A stretch of DNA of 64,000 bases from an uncultured Oscillospiraceae bacterium (GTDB lineage Bacteria; Bacillota; Clostridia; Oscillospirales; Oscillospiraceae): NCBI GenBank assembly GCA_934572335.1, contig CAKTKU010000002.1, forward strand, positions 62,001 to 126,000, read 5' to 3'. Below, piece by piece: positions 17,553 to 26,163 of the stretch. The position numbers and the translations under genes are program-made. A model generated the notes under the pieces. That model was not told the origin of the DNA, searched no databases, and worked only from the letters and a program-made list of their open reading frames with translations. The stretch's first letter is position 1; every line of letters begins with the position of its first letter.

Positions 17553-18494
17553 TTATTTCTGTGCCTGAGCGTAGGCTTCGAGGAAACGTGCGCAGAAGCT
17601 TTCCGTGACGGGCTCGCCCGCGTCCCACATTGCCTCGGCGGCAGCGCCGTATACCGGCGGCGCGTTTTGCAGCACGAGGTTTGCGCCCGGTGCGCTCTTC
17701 TGCTTTATCGCCTCAAAATACTCCGGGAAGTGGCTGACTATCCCGCCGCCCGCGACGACGTTGAATCCGCCGTCAAAGCTTGTCTGCGCGGCGTAGGTCA
17801 GATCCGCCATGAGCGCCGACTGGCGCTGGAATATCTCCTCGCAGACGCGGTCGCCCATTCTGCGTCCGGCAAACACCGCCGCGGCAAACGACGCGATATA
17901 CGGTCTCCCTCCGCGGTGCACCATCGGGATGACCCGGTCGTCCACCGGGCAGCCGAGCATTTCGCCCAGCAGCTCCTGCAGCACGGTGCGCTCTATCCTG
18001 CCGTCCGCGGCGCGCAGTGCCATGCATATGGCGTCGCGCCCGATCTCAAACCCGCTGCCGCCGGTGTCGATCATATAGCCCTTGCCGCCGATGTGGCGGA
18101 GCGGCTGTCCCTCGCGCCGGACGAAGAGCGAAGAGCCCGTCCCGCAGACCATCCCGCAGCCGTCGGCATGCCCGAACGCGCCGGAGATGAGGTTGCAGCC
18201 GTCGTCCTCGATGCGGATGCAGCGTATATCATAGCGCCGAGAGATCTCGTCGGAGTATATGTCTCCATTGGGGAGCGTCCCCGCGATGCCGCCGTAGAGC
18301 GTTTCGACCGCGCCCCCGGCATTCCGGTACACCGCGTCGATGTCCTCCATCAGGCGTTTTCTCGCCTCGTCGCAGCCGATGTCGGTCGGGTTGTTGCCGG
18401 GACCTACGTGACGGGCGAGGATGTTCCCCTCCGTGTCGAAGAGCACGGTGTCGGTCTTTGTCCCGCCGCCGTCAATGGCTATACAGTACTTCAT
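17553..18494 (-). CDS. N-acetylglucosamine kinase-like protein (BadF/BadG/BcrA/BcrD ATPase family)
   Basis: This is a 313-residue sugar kinase of the ASKHA fold. The N-terminal phosphate-1 motif is AIDGGGTKTDTVLFD; other motifs are GGIAGTLPNGD, CGMVCGTGSSLFVR and IDTGGSGFEIGRDAI. These match eukaryotic-type NAGK and bacterial GlcNAc kinases, which phosphorylate GlcNAc at C6. It lies 15 nt after the sulfatase and before the ABC genes. A path of importing a sulfated amino sugar, removing sulfate and phosphorylating the product would fit. The substrate is inferred, not shown. Confidence 0.85.
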   Translation of the reverse strand: MKYCIAIDGGGTKTDTVLFDTEGNILARHVGPGNNPTDIGCDEARKRLMEDIDAVYRNAGGAVETLYGGIAGTLPNGDIYSDEISRRYDIRCIRIEDDGCNLISGAFGHADGCGMVCGTGSSLFVRREGQPLRHIGGKGYMIDTGGSGFEIGRDAICMALRAADGRIERTVLQELLGEMLGCPVDDRVIPMVHRGGRPYIASFAAAVFAGRRMGDRVCEEIFQRQSALMADLTYAAQTSFDGGFNVVAGGGIVSHFPEYFEAIKQKSAPGANLVLQNAPPVYGAAAEAMWDAGEPVTESFCARFLEAYAQAQK

Positions 18495-18509
18495 AAAACT
18501 CCCCCGCCT

Positions 18510-19931
18510 TTATTCGAGGTCTATTTTATACTCGCCCGGTATCGCCGCGGCCTCCGCGTCGTGCAGATAGAGATGATCCATCCTGCCCGGATAGTGCGGA
18601 TGTGTCTTTGTGACCTTTTCGTATGTCACGCTGCTCCTGGTCTTGTTCACATCGCTGTTGATATATTCGTCGAGGAGCCGCTTCATCTCAGATACGGTCG
18701 GGTCTGCCGCGTCATAGCACTCGTGCTCCTCGGGAATATGGTCAAAGTAGAAGTATCTGTCCTCCGCGCGGCGGTATATGAGCTTGTGCGTGCCGTCTAT
18801 TATCATATATGTGCCGACGTCGCCGCAGCCGTGCTGGGAATAGACGTACTTTCTGCCGTTCTCGCCGAAGAGATCAACGCCGTCAAACTCATCCGCGTCG
18901 TACTTCGCGCCCGCGTAGTGCAGCAGCGTCGGGGCAATGTCCACAAGGGAGCACACATCGCCGCTTCTTCCCGGCTCCGCGCCGGGGTATTTTATCATCA
19001 GCGGAACATGGCACGAGGAATCGACCATCGTGCGCTTTCCTATCGCGCCGTAGTCGCCCATCATGTCGCCGTGATCGCTGGAAAAGACGATGAGTGTATC
19101 GTCATACATGCCCTTGTCCTTGAGCGCCTTGATTATCCGCCCGACCTGATAGTCCACGAACGACACGCAGGCATAGTAGAAGTTCTTGCTGCGCAGAACG
19201 TCCTGACGGCTCATGTCGAGGCGTCTGCACGAGCAGCGCTCGCCGATGAGCGAAGAGAAGCGCGCAAACTCCGCCTCCTCCGGCATGAACGGCGCGGGGG
19301 GATCATCGCGGTAGAGCTTCTGCCACGGGGAGGGCGGGCAGTAGGGCGGGTGCGGATGGATGAACGAGGAGAAGAGGAACATGGGCTTGTCGGAGGAGTA
19401 GTTCTCTATATACTCAACGCTCTTGCTGCCCACCCACTGCGTCGGGTGATCCTCGGGTGCAAGCTGAGAGATCTGCGGCATGTAGTACATTTCACTGCGC
19501 ATGCCGTTGTAGTCGAACACCCACGGGTATTTCGCGCGGATGAACTCCATATACTCGTCGCCCTCGGCGGCAAGCTCCTCCTGCGAGTGGCGCTTTTCAA
19601 AGCCGATGTCGCCATAAGCGTCCCACAGATAGTGCATCTTCCCGACGCAGCAGCTGTCATAGCCCTGCGCCGTTATGCGCGAATAGAAGCCCTCTCCGTC
19701 ATAGCATTTTTCGGTGTTGTTGTTGTTGCAGCCGGTTCTGGCCGGGTACTGCCCCGAAAACAGCGACAGCCGCGCCGGGACGCACACCGGCGACGGCGTG
19801 ACGCAGCTGTCAAAGCAGACGGAATCCCGCGCGAGCGCGTCGAGATTCGGCGTCTGGATATGCGTGTTCCCGAACGCCCCGATAGTGTCATATCGCTGCT
19901 GGTCGGTAAAGAGGATCAAAATATGCTTCAT
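18510..19931 (-). CDS. Sulfatase, Cys-type, apparently cytoplasmic
   Basis: This is a 473-residue sulfatase. The formylglycine signature CVPAR (C50 to R54, in SPVCVPARLSLFSG) is intact, and the metal ligands are seen in LFTDQQRYDTIG and FSSDHGDMMGDYG. Because the residue is Cys and the organism looks anaerobic, the radical-SAM maturase at 21058-22173 is the expected activator. No signal peptide is visible when translation starts at MKHILILF (19931), so hydrolysis probably occurs inside the cell on an imported sulfate ester. An upstream ATG at 19949 lacks a clear ribosome site. It is the first gene of the seven-gene operon. Confidence 0.92.
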   Translation of the reverse strand: MKHILILFTDQQRYDTIGAFGNTHIQTPNLDALARDSVCFDSCVTPSPVCVPARLSLFSGQYPARTGCNNNNTEKCYDGEGFYSRITAQGYDSCCVGKMHYLWDAYGDIGFEKRHSQEELAAEGDEYMEFIRAKYPWVFDYNGMRSEMYYMPQISQLAPEDHPTQWVGSKSVEYIENYSSDKPMFLFSSFIHPHPPYCPPSPWQKLYRDDPPAPFMPEEAEFARFSSLIGERCSCRRLDMSRQDVLRSKNFYYACVSFVDYQVGRIIKALKDKGMYDDTLIVFSSDHGDMMGDYGAIGKRTMVDSSCHVPLMIKYPGAEPGRSGDVCSLVDIAPTLLHYAGAKYDADEFDGVDLFGENGRKYVYSQHGCGDVGTYMIIDGTHKLIYRRAEDRYFYFDHIPEEHECYDAADPTVSEMKRLLDEYINSDVNKTRSSVTYEKVTKTHPHYPGRMDHLYLHDAEAAAIPGEYKIDLE

Positions 19932-20028
19932 GCTCCGCCTGTCTCCCATAGTCTAATGAATTCCAGAGTTTGTTTCGTTTTTCTTTCAAAACGAAAGTTG
20001 ATTATTGCGTTTCAAAAAGTATGTATAT

Positions 20029-20057
20029 ATAATATATTTTGCGGTCCGTTTTGTAAA
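20029..20057 (-). promoter_or_regulatory. Promoter of the sulfatase/kinase/ABC operon
   Basis: On the minus strand TTTACA (20057-20052) and TATTAT (20034-20029) are separated by 17 nt, giving a leader of about 95 nt before the sulfatase. Downstream lie the inverted repeat CTTTC-AAAAC-GAAAG (about 19983-19997) and further TTTCGTTTT-like copies. These are candidate sites for the divergently encoded DeoR regulator. Confidence 0.6.
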
Positions 20058-20151
20058 GTGGCCGATTTGATGAAAAAATTGAAGTGTTTTTGTGAAAGTT
20101 ACACATAGTTTTTGTGGATGTTTTAACGTTCTCCGCGGCTTTTTTCGCAAG

Positions 20152-20180
20152 TTGACAATTACGGAGAGAAACATTATAAT
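20152..20180 (+). promoter_or_regulatory. Promoter of the second DeoR regulator
   Basis: TTGACA (20152-20157) and TATAAT (20175-20180) are both perfect hexamers with a 17-nt spacer. They drive the regulator that starts at 20230. Confidence 0.8.
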
Positions 20181-20229
20181 GAACAGCGTCGATTTGACCA
20201 AAAATCTGTTTAACGAAAGCTGATATATA

Positions 20230-20982
20230 ATGGGAAAAAGCATTGGAGACCGCCGACAGGAGATACTTGACCTTGTGAACCATTACGGTTCCCTCGACTT
20301 CTCTCAGCTCCGCGAGAGGTTCCCCGGCGTGTCGGACGTCACACTGAGAAAGGACCTTCAGTTTCTTGACGACACCCGGCAGGCCATACGCACCCACGGC
20401 GGCATCAAGTCCATCCCCTCCGCGCTCAACTACTATTACCGCTCCAACGTCAACCACGTCCTGAAAAAAATGATTGCGGCAAAGGCCTCCGCCCTCATAA
20501 AGCCGGGGGATTCCATCTTCATCTCCGCCGGGACGAGCTGTGCAGAGCTTGCCCGCTGCCTCCCCGTCTTCCCGCTGAAGGTTTGCAGCGACGGGGTGTA
20601 CACCGTCAGCAATATCTCCACGCTGCCGAGCATATCCGTGCAGCTGCTTGGCGGGGATGTCGATCTGAACATCATGCGTGTGGAGGGCATCTCCGCACTC
20701 GACCAGCTCGACAGCTGTCACTTCTCGCTCGCTTTCATGAGCGCGCTGTCGCTCGACCCGAACTACGGCTTTGCGCACAACAGCGCGATGACCGTCGCCA
20801 TCCTTGAAAAGGTCATCGCCCATTCGGACAAAACCGCCGTCCTGCTCGACTCCACCAAGGCGCGCGGCGGCTTCTACCCGCACATGGTGCCGCTCTCCTC
20901 GGTTGATATTCTCGTCACGGACGACGCTTTTCCCCCCGCCACGGCGGAGCTTCTGCGGGAAAAGGGCATAGAGATAATCTGA
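20230..20982 (+). CDS. DeoR/GlpR-family transcriptional regulator (sulfatase operon)
   Basis: This is a 250-residue DeoR protein: winged helix RRQEILDLVNHYGSLDF with VTLRKDLQFLDD and RTHGG, then a DeoRC domain with ISAGTSCAELARCL, CSDGVYTVSN and LLDSTKARGGFYPH. It is divergent from the sulfatase/kinase/importer operon across a region of about 300 nt that contains promoters and inverted repeats. It is therefore the likely repressor of that operon, probably relieved by the phosphorylated sugar product. It converges with the sulfatase maturase gene. Confidence 0.92.
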   Translation: MGKSIGDRRQEILDLVNHYGSLDFSQLRERFPGVSDVTLRKDLQFLDDTRQAIRTHGGIKSIPSALNYYYRSNVNHVLKKMIAAKASALIKPGDSIFISAGTSCAELARCLPVFPLKVCSDGVYTVSNISTLPSISVQLLGGDVDLNIMRVEGISALDQLDSCHFSLAFMSALSLDPNYGFAHNSAMTVAILEKVIAHSDKTAVLLDSTKARGGFYPHMVPLSSVDILVTDDAFPPATAELLREKGIEII

Positions 20983-20993
20983 AATATACACGC

Positions 20994-21040
20994 AAAAAAT
21001 CCCGGATAATGCCGAATACGAAGCATTATCCGGGAATTTG
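20994..21040. terminator. Bidirectional terminator (DeoR / pot-anSME operon)
   Basis: CCCGGATAATGC (21001-21012) pairs with GCATTATCCGGG (21023-21034) around a 10-nt loop. A run of A residues on the left (minus-strand U-run) makes it a good end for the pot-anSME operon. On the plus strand it follows the deoR gene. Confidence 0.85.
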
Positions 21041-21057
21041 TCGTTTTCACGCACGGA

Positions 21058-22173
21058 TCAGCGTTTTCTCTTCGCGGCGATTCCCTCCGCCATTTTCCGC
21101 ATACGCTCCGCGGAGTAGGCAAAGAACGCCTCATAGCAGCCGCACCATTTGTTCACCGCGGGTATGCCGGCGTCGAGCGGCTCGCGCTCGCGGCGGCAGC
21201 CGTTTCTGCACAGGGCGTACCATCTGCACGCCCGGCACTTCTCCGGCACGGGCAGCGAGTCCGCCACAAAGCGCTCGCCCACGGGCGAGCCCGCCAATTT
21301 GAAAAACGAGCTGTCGTTTATATTGCCGAGCTTCCACTCGTCCAGCACATAGAAATCGCAGGGGTAGACGCTGCCGTCCGCCTCTATGAGGTAGTACCTG
21401 CCGCAGCGCCCGCACATCCCGCAGTTTTCCGGCTGCTGCCCGAGGAGGATGGAGAGGTAGTTGTCAAAGTTCCGTATGCTCACGGGACGTCCCGCCGCAT
21501 ACGCCGCGTAGTACATATCAAAGCTCTTTTTCAGAAAGCTCAGGTACTCGTCCGGCGTGAGCGAATATTCCGCCTTCGTGCCGTCCAGATGGTCAAGGCA
21601 CGGGATGTACTGGATATACCCATAGCGCGCGAGGCTTTCAAAGCACTCCTCCGGGTGGGCGGCGACGTCGGAATTGACAACGCAGAGAATGTTGAAGTCG
21701 ATGCCGCGCTGCTCCAGCTTTTTCAGCGTTGCCTCCACCCGCTCCGCTGTGCCGTTCCCTGCCGCGTCCCGGCGGTATTTATCGTGCAGCGCCGCCGTGC
21801 CGTCAAACGACACGCCGAGGAGAAAATTCTCCCGCGCGAAGAAGTCCAGCAGCTCATCGCTGATATTATATCCGTTCGTCTGCAAGGAATTGTGGATCGT
21901 CAGTCCCTTGGAGTTGTAGCGCTTTTCAAGCTCAACAAGCTTCTGAAAAAAGCCAAGCCCCGCGAGCGTCGGCTCGCCGCCCTGAAAGGCAAAGGATATT
22001 TCCCTGTCCGCGTATGCCGCGGCGCGGCGCACGATGTTGTCCAGCGTCGCCTCCGACATACGCCCGAGGTCGGCGTGCTCGCGGTTTTCCGCCACGTCCG
22101 TATAAAAGCAGTAGCGGCAGCGCATATTGCACAGCGCAGACACGGGCTTTATCATTATCGACAGCGGCGGCAT
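21058..22173 (-). CDS. Anaerobic sulfatase-maturating enzyme (radical SAM, SPASM)
   Basis: This is a 371-residue radical-SAM protein. The CxxxCxxC cluster is C15-N-M-R-C19-R-Y-C22. The SAM-binding AFQGGEPTLAG and the SPASM cysteines near the C-terminus (CGMCGRCGRYY, YPCDFYV, CRACRWYALCRNGCRR) match anSME. This enzyme converts the active-site Cys of sulfatases to formylglycine without oxygen. The sulfatase at 18510-19931 is the obvious client. Unexpectedly, it starts only 13 nt after the PotCD fusion on the same strand, so it appears to be the last gene of the polyamine-transport operon rather than part of the sulfatase operon. Confidence 0.93.
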   Translation of the reverse strand: MPPLSIMIKPVSALCNMRCRYCFYTDVAENREHADLGRMSEATLDNIVRRAAAYADREISFAFQGGEPTLAGLGFFQKLVELEKRYNSKGLTIHNSLQTNGYNISDELLDFFARENFLLGVSFDGTAALHDKYRRDAAGNGTAERVEATLKKLEQRGIDFNILCVVNSDVAAHPEECFESLARYGYIQYIPCLDHLDGTKAEYSLTPDEYLSFLKKSFDMYYAAYAAGRPVSIRNFDNYLSILLGQQPENCGMCGRCGRYYLIEADGSVYPCDFYVLDEWKLGNINDSSFFKLAGSPVGERFVADSLPVPEKCRACRWYALCRNGCRREREPLDAGIPAVNKWCGCYEAFFAYSAERMRKMAEGIAAKRKR

Positions 22174-22186
22174 TTCGTTTCTCCTC

Positions 22187-24112
22187 TCAGCTTATTTTCA
22201 GCGTCTCCCACAGGGAGTTGACATAGTCGAGCATGGCGCTGTCGAGCGTGCGGTAGGCATACTCGTTATAGAGCGCAGCAAAGTCGTCTATCTCCGGATA
22301 TAGTATATCCATTGCGTCCTCGCCCATGTCGTCGATGTACCCCTCGTCGGTATACACCGCGGAGTTGGGGGAGGCGTAGCAGATATACTCCGCGTTCGCG
22401 ATCGCGGGCTCGGGCGAGAGCATATAGTTGATGAATATCTCGGCGAGCTCCTTATTCTGCGCGCAGCTTGGGATGCACATGGCGTCGATGAAGTAGTTCG
22501 TGCGCTCGGGGTAATAGAACCGGAGGTCAACGCCGTCCGCCTGCGCGTCGAGCATGGTGAAGTAGTCCCCCGCGTAGTATGCCGCTATCGCCGCCTCGCC
22601 GGACTCCATCATATTATATACCTCGTCCATGACGTAGCTCTTCACGAGCGGGGACTGGCGCTTGAGTTCTGCGAGCGCAGCGTCCCACTCGGCGCGGTCG
22701 GTGCTGTTGACATCGAGACCGAGCTTATACTGCGCCGTGGCAAAGGCGTCGCGGGAGTTGTTGAATTGCAGTATCTCCCCGGCGTATTTGTCGTTCCACA
22801 TGAGGTCCCAGTCGTCCGCGTCCGCCTGGTCGACGACCGCGGCGTTATAGATTACGCCGACAACGCCGTAGGTATACGGCACGGTGTACATATCTTCCGG
22901 GTCATAGTAAAGCCCGTGGAAGCTCTCGTCGATATTTTCGTAGTTCGGGATATTGTCAAAGTCGAGCGGGAGGAGCATGCCCTCATCCTTCATGCGCGCG
23001 ATCATATAGTCCGACGGGATGACCACGTCAAAGCTCACAGCGCCGGAGGAGAGCTTTGCATACATATCCTCGTTGCTGGCAAAGGTGGTGTAGTTGACCT
23101 TGACCTTCCGGCCGTAGGTCTCCTCATACCACTGCTCGAACGCCTTGATGGTGTTGAGCGAGTCGTCCGACCCGTCGGAGATGTATTCGCCCCAGTTGTA
23201 GACGTTCAGCTGCTGCGTGCCGTTGCCCGCGAGGATGAGCACCGCGATGCCCGCCGCGGCGAGCACCACGCCGATAACACCCGCCGCCACACGCTCGGAG
23301 CGTCTGCGCTCGCGCTTGGCCTTCTTGGGCTTCGCGTCGTCGTCGACAAGGTTCGTGAGGATCAGAAGAGCGAGGATGACGAAGAATATGATGGTCGCCA
23401 GCGCGTACATCTTCGGCGTGACGGTCTTTTTCGTCATGCTGTATATGCGTATGGGCAGCGTTTCAAACCCGTTGCCGGAGGTGAAGTAGCTGATGACAAA
23501 GTCGTCGAGCGAGAGCGTGAACGCCATGATGAAGCCAGTGACGACGCCCGGCATTATCTCCGGGATCTCCACCTTCATGAACGCCTGCACCGGCGTGCAG
23601 CCGAGGTCCATCGCCGCCTCCGGCAGCGCCCTGTCCATCTGGCGGAGCTTGGGCAACACCTGCAGAATGACATACGGCAGGCAGAACGTCACGTGCGCGA
23701 TGAGCATCGTCCAGAAGCTCAGACTCGTCGCCGCGCCGAACAGCCGCCCCACGAACACGAACATCAGCATCAACGATATGCCGGTGATGATGTCCGGGTT
23801 TATCATGGGAATATTCGTGACGGTGTCCATCGCCGCGCGCATCGCGCGGTTGCGGAGCTTGTTTATACCCACGGCAGCCGCCGTGCCCATGACGGTGGAG
23901 ATCACCGCCGCGCACAGTGCGAGCACGAGGGTGTTGCGCACCGCGCCCAGCGTCTCCGCGTCGCGGAACAGCTCCCTGTACCAGTTGAGCGAGAAGCCGG
24001 AGAACACGGAGAGGCTCTTCGCCTCATTGAACGAGAACACCAGAAGTATCGCGATGGGCGCGAAGAGGAAGAGCATTATCAGCGCCGTATATACCTTGGA
24101 CATTTTTTTCAT
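22187..24112 (-). CDS. potCD: Spermidine/putrescine permease-binding protein fusion (PotC-PotD)
   Basis: This is a 641-residue fusion. Residues 1 to about 265 are a PotC-type permease with six helices and the EAA loop EAAMDLGCTPVQAFMKVEIPEIMP. A Lys/Arg-rich cytoplasmic stretch and one more membrane helix follow (about 285-305). The rest is a PotD-like binding protein beginning LNVYNWGEYISDGS. The binding domain is thus tethered to the channel outside the cell. It overlaps no other gene, follows potB closely and is followed by the sulfatase maturase. PotCD fusions are known in some Gram-positive bacteria; the likely substrates are spermidine or putrescine. Confidence 0.93.
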   Translation of the reverse strand: MKKMSKVYTALIMLFLFAPIAILLVFSFNEAKSLSVFSGFSLNWYRELFRDAETLGAVRNTLVLALCAAVISTVMGTAAAVGINKLRNRAMRAAMDTVTNIPMINPDIITGISLMLMFVFVGRLFGAATSLSFWTMLIAHVTFCLPYVILQVLPKLRQMDRALPEAAMDLGCTPVQAFMKVEIPEIMPGVVTGFIMAFTLSLDDFVISYFTSGNGFETLPIRIYSMTKKTVTPKMYALATIIFFVILALLILTNLVDDDAKPKKAKRERRRSERVAAGVIGVVLAAAGIAVLILAGNGTQQLNVYNWGEYISDGSDDSLNTIKAFEQWYEETYGRKVKVNYTTFASNEDMYAKLSSGAVSFDVVIPSDYMIARMKDEGMLLPLDFDNIPNYENIDESFHGLYYDPEDMYTVPYTYGVVGVIYNAAVVDQADADDWDLMWNDKYAGEILQFNNSRDAFATAQYKLGLDVNSTDRAEWDAALAELKRQSPLVKSYVMDEVYNMMESGEAAIAAYYAGDYFTMLDAQADGVDLRFYYPERTNYFIDAMCIPSCAQNKELAEIFINYMLSPEPAIANAEYICYASPNSAVYTDEGYIDDMGEDAMDILYPEIDDFAALYNEYAYRTLDSAMLDYVNSLWETLKIS

Positions 24113-24128
24113 TACGCCTTGCCTCCTC

Positions 24129-24995
24129 TCACGCTGCCGTGCGCCGCGCGGCGGCGTGCTGCATCAGCGCCATGCATGCCAGCAGTATCACCATCAGTAT
24201 GAACGCGATCGCCGCGGCAAAGTGCAGGTTGTTGGCAACGTACTGTCCCTCTATCGCGTCGCCGATGAGGTAGAACTTGCCGTTGCCGAGCTTCTGGGAA
24301 ATATAGAACGTGGAGATGGACGGGATGAGCACCATGTTGATGCCGGAGATAACGCCCGGCAGGCTCAGCGGCCATATCACGCGGCGCAGCACACCCGCAC
24401 TGTTGCAGCCGAGGTCGCGCGCCGCTTCGATGAGGCGCGTGTCCATCTTCGCCATGATGGAGTATATCGGCAGTATCATATACGGGAAGTAGTCATACAC
24501 CATGCCGATCACGACTGCCGCCTCCGTGCCGATGACATGGATGCGCCCCAGCCCCAGCGCGGAGAGAAAGCCGTTGAGAATGCCGGTGTCCTGCAAGATG
24601 GTCATCCATGCGTATGTGCGGATGAGAAAGTTCATCCACATGGGGATCATGATGAGCGTTATCATTATCTTCTGCGCTCTCGCCTCGGCGCGGGCGATGA
24701 TGTACGCCATGGGGTAGCCGAGGATGAGGCAGATGAGTGTGGAGATCACGGCGAGCTTCAGCGAGCGCAGGAAGATGACGATATATGTGCGCACCTCGCC
24801 CGCGTCCGTCGCCGAGGTCGCGGTGAAAAACCGTGCGACGTTGTCGAACGTAAAATTGAAGCTGTTGTCGGTAAAGGCGTAGTACGCCACGAAGAAAAGC
24901 GGCACCACGATGAACAGCACCGCCCACACCGAGTACGGCGCGAGAGTCAGCCGCTGGATAAGCCCCGCGCGGCGGGCATTGGCATTTGCGTTCAT
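24129..24995 (-). CDS. potB: Spermidine/putrescine ABC transporter permease PotB
   Basis: This is a 288-residue permease with about six helices. The EAA loop LIEAARDLGCNSAGVLRRVIWPLSLPG and the N-terminal APYSVWAVLFIVVPLFFVAYYAF are typical of PotB. It overlaps the end of potA by 4 nt and is followed by the PotCD fusion after 16 nt, so the importer is encoded by three genes in one operon. Confidence 0.93.
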   Translation of the reverse strand: MNANANARRAGLIQRLTLAPYSVWAVLFIVVPLFFVAYYAFTDNSFNFTFDNVARFFTATSATDAGEVRTYIVIFLRSLKLAVISTLICLILGYPMAYIIARAEARAQKIMITLIMIPMWMNFLIRTYAWMTILQDTGILNGFLSALGLGRIHVIGTEAAVVIGMVYDYFPYMILPIYSIMAKMDTRLIEAARDLGCNSAGVLRRVIWPLSLPGVISGINMVLIPSISTFYISQKLGNGKFYLIGDAIEGQYVANNLHFAAAIAFILMVILLACMALMQHAAARRTAA

Positions 24996-26110
24996 TCTTC
25001 GCTCTCACTTTCCGCGTCGCTCAGCTCGTCGAGCTCATTGGAGAAGGACGAGTAGTCGCCGTACATGCCGGAGTATTCGGATTTCTTCATTATATGTATC
25101 GCGTCCGGCTCGATGTAGAGCCCGATATGCTCGTCCACATCCACAAAATCCGTGGTCTGGATCATCCACTTGAAGCCGTTGATGTCCACGATTATCTCAT
25201 AGTGCACGCCGAGGAACGTCACAGACGTGACGACGCCGCGCAGCATGCCGCGCTCCTCCGGCACGATGTCCACATCCTCCGGGCGTACGACGACGTCCAC
25301 CGCCTCGCGCTTTTCAAAGCCGAAGTCGACGCACTCGAACGTATGTCCGGAAAACGCGACCTTGTAGTCCGCGAGCATAACGCCGTCGACAATGTTGCTC
25401 TCGCCGATGAAGTCCGCCACGAAGGCGTTCTGCGGCTCGTTATATATATCAATGGGCGTGCCTATCTGCTGGATGCGTCCCTCGGACATGACGACCACGG
25501 TGTCGGACATGCTCAGCGCTTCCTCCTGGTCGTGCGTGACGAACACGAAGGTTATCCCCGTCGCCTTCTGTATCTTTTTCAGCTCCGCCTGCATGTCCTT
25601 TCGCAGCTTCAGGTCGAGCGCCGCCAGCGGCTCGTCCAGCAGCAGGACCTTCGGGCTGCTTATGAGCGCGCGCGCGATGGCGACGCGCTGCTGCTGTCCG
25701 CCGGAAAGGCTCGTTACGCTGCGGTTTTCAAACCCCGTCAGCGCGACCATCGCCAGCATCTCCTGCACGCGCGCGGCTATCTCCTCGCGCGCTACCTTCT
25801 TCTCTCTCAGCGGGAAGGCGACGTTTTCATAGACGTTCAGGTGCGGGAAGAGGGCGTAGCGCTGGAAAACGGTGTTGACATTGCGCTTGTAGGGCGGCAC
25901 ATCGTTTATTCTCTCGCCCATGAACACAACGTCGCCGCTGTCGGGCGTCTCGAACCCGCCGATGAGGCGCAGCGTCGTGGTCTTGCCGCAGCCGGAGGGA
26001 CCGAGCAGCGTGATGAACTCATTGTCGTAAATGTCCAGACTGATGTTGTCCAGCACGGTCTCTCCATCAAAGGATTTTGTGATGTTTTTCAGCTCGATGA
26101 TTTTTTTCAT
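24992..26110 (-). CDS. potA: Spermidine/putrescine ABC transporter ATP-binding protein PotA
   Basis: This is a 372-residue ATPase with Walker A GPSGCGKTTTLR, signature LSGGQQQRVAIARA, Walker B LLLDEPLAALD and a C-terminal TOBE region (VVRPEDVDIVPEE). An acidic tail (SELDELSDAESESEE) is unusual. The ribosome site GGGGTGAAAG precedes the ATG at 26110. Only 19 nt separate the start codon from the end of an intrinsic terminator, so the gene must be reached by read-through of the long leader RNA upstream. Confidence 0.93.
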   Translation of the reverse strand: MKKIIELKNITKSFDGETVLDNISLDIYDNEFITLLGPSGCGKTTTLRLIGGFETPDSGDVVFMGERINDVPPYKRNVNTVFQRYALFPHLNVYENVAFPLREKKVAREEIAARVQEMLAMVALTGFENRSVTSLSGGQQQRVAIARALISSPKVLLLDEPLAALDLKLRKDMQAELKKIQKATGITFVFVTHDQEEALSMSDTVVVMSEGRIQQIGTPIDIYNEPQNAFVADFIGESNIVDGVMLADYKVAFSGHTFECVDFGFEKREAVDVVVRPEDVDIVPEERGMLRGVVTSVTFLGVHYEIIVDINGFKWMIQTTDFVDVDEHIGLYIEPDAIHIMKKSEYSGMYGDYSSFSNELDELSDAESESEE

Positions 26111-26129
26111 GTTCTTTCACCCCGGAAGC

Positions 26130-26163
26130 AAAAATGACGCATGCACAATTGCATACGTCATTT
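26130..26163 (-). terminator. Terminator at the end of the potA leader
   Basis: On the minus strand AAATGACGTATGCA and TGCATGCGTCATTT form a 14-bp stem that is complete only in this orientation, where the variable pair is G-U rather than an A-C mismatch. The loop is ATTG and UUUUU follows (26134-26130). It lies 19 nt before the potA start codon, as expected for a transcription attenuator. Confidence 0.85.

Noticed and set aside
17667..20108. An 813-codon open frame on the plus strand opposite the sulfatase and kinase genes
   Set aside because: It is a mirror of two well-supported genes on the other strand, is Arg/Ala/His-rich without any recognisable motif and has no ribosome site.
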